From Lysobacterales bacterium CG02_land_8_20_14_3_00_62_12 (GTDB lineage: Bacteria; Pseudomonadota; Gammaproteobacteria; Xanthomonadales; Ahniellaceae), in contig PEUI01000358.1 of NCBI GenBank assembly GCA_002785585.1, positions 487 to 6,063 of the forward strand: a stretch of 5,577 nucleotides of DNA. The letters are read 5' to 3'. Below are positions 5,550 to 5,577 of this stretch, piece after piece. Position numbers and translations under genes: made by a program. The notes below the pieces were generated by a model. The model was not told where the DNA came from and made no database searches. It saw nothing but the letters and a program-made list of their open reading frames with translations. How positions within the stretch are numbered: the stretch's first letter is position 1; each line of letters begins with the position of its first letter.

Positions 5550-5577
5550 GCAAGGTCGCGGCGTGTCGAGCATTGTC

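Overview
This high-GC window (roughly 60% by eye) looks like a proteobacterial chromosome, most likely gammaproteobacterial. The four-subunit E. coli-type fumarate reductase, the YggU/DUF167 protein and the stand-alone 5'-3' exonuclease all fit that reading. The species cannot be named from the sequence.

About 70% of the window is one minus-strand operon, read right to left: rquA (3906-3073), frdA (3070-1316), frdB (1319-540), frdC (543-157) and the first 51 codons of frdD (155 to the left edge). Junctions are very tight: 2 nt for rquA/frdA, ATGA overlaps for frdA/frdB and frdB/frdC, and 1 nt for frdC/frdD. The genes are therefore very probably co-transcribed and translationally coupled. FrdABCD is the membrane-bound quinol:fumarate reductase that ends anaerobic electron transport on fumarate. 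RquA converts ubiquinone to rhodoquinone, an aminoquinone of lower redox potential whose quinol can drive fumarate reduction. The operon therefore encodes both the terminal reductase and the enzyme that makes a suitable electron carrier for it. That is the main biological point of the window.

The 171-bp gap between rquA and the upstream minus-strand gene holds a perfect inverted repeat, TTGAC-N4-GTCAA, at 3991-4004. It resembles an FNR/Anr box and is a plausible anaerobic switch for the operon, although no good -10 element lies at the classical spacing. The same gap also holds two small hairpins.

Right of the operon is a minus-strand yggU-family gene (4443-4078). After a 136-bp divergent gap in which I see no convincing promoter, a plus-strand gene (4580-5482) encodes a 300-residue 5'-3' exonuclease/flap-endonuclease-family protein. 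The last 95 bp are non-coding and hold a REP-like inverted repeat that starts with the same GTAGGYCG(G)ATC-type word found at the yggU stop codon. I saw no mobile element, RNA gene or CRISPR array.
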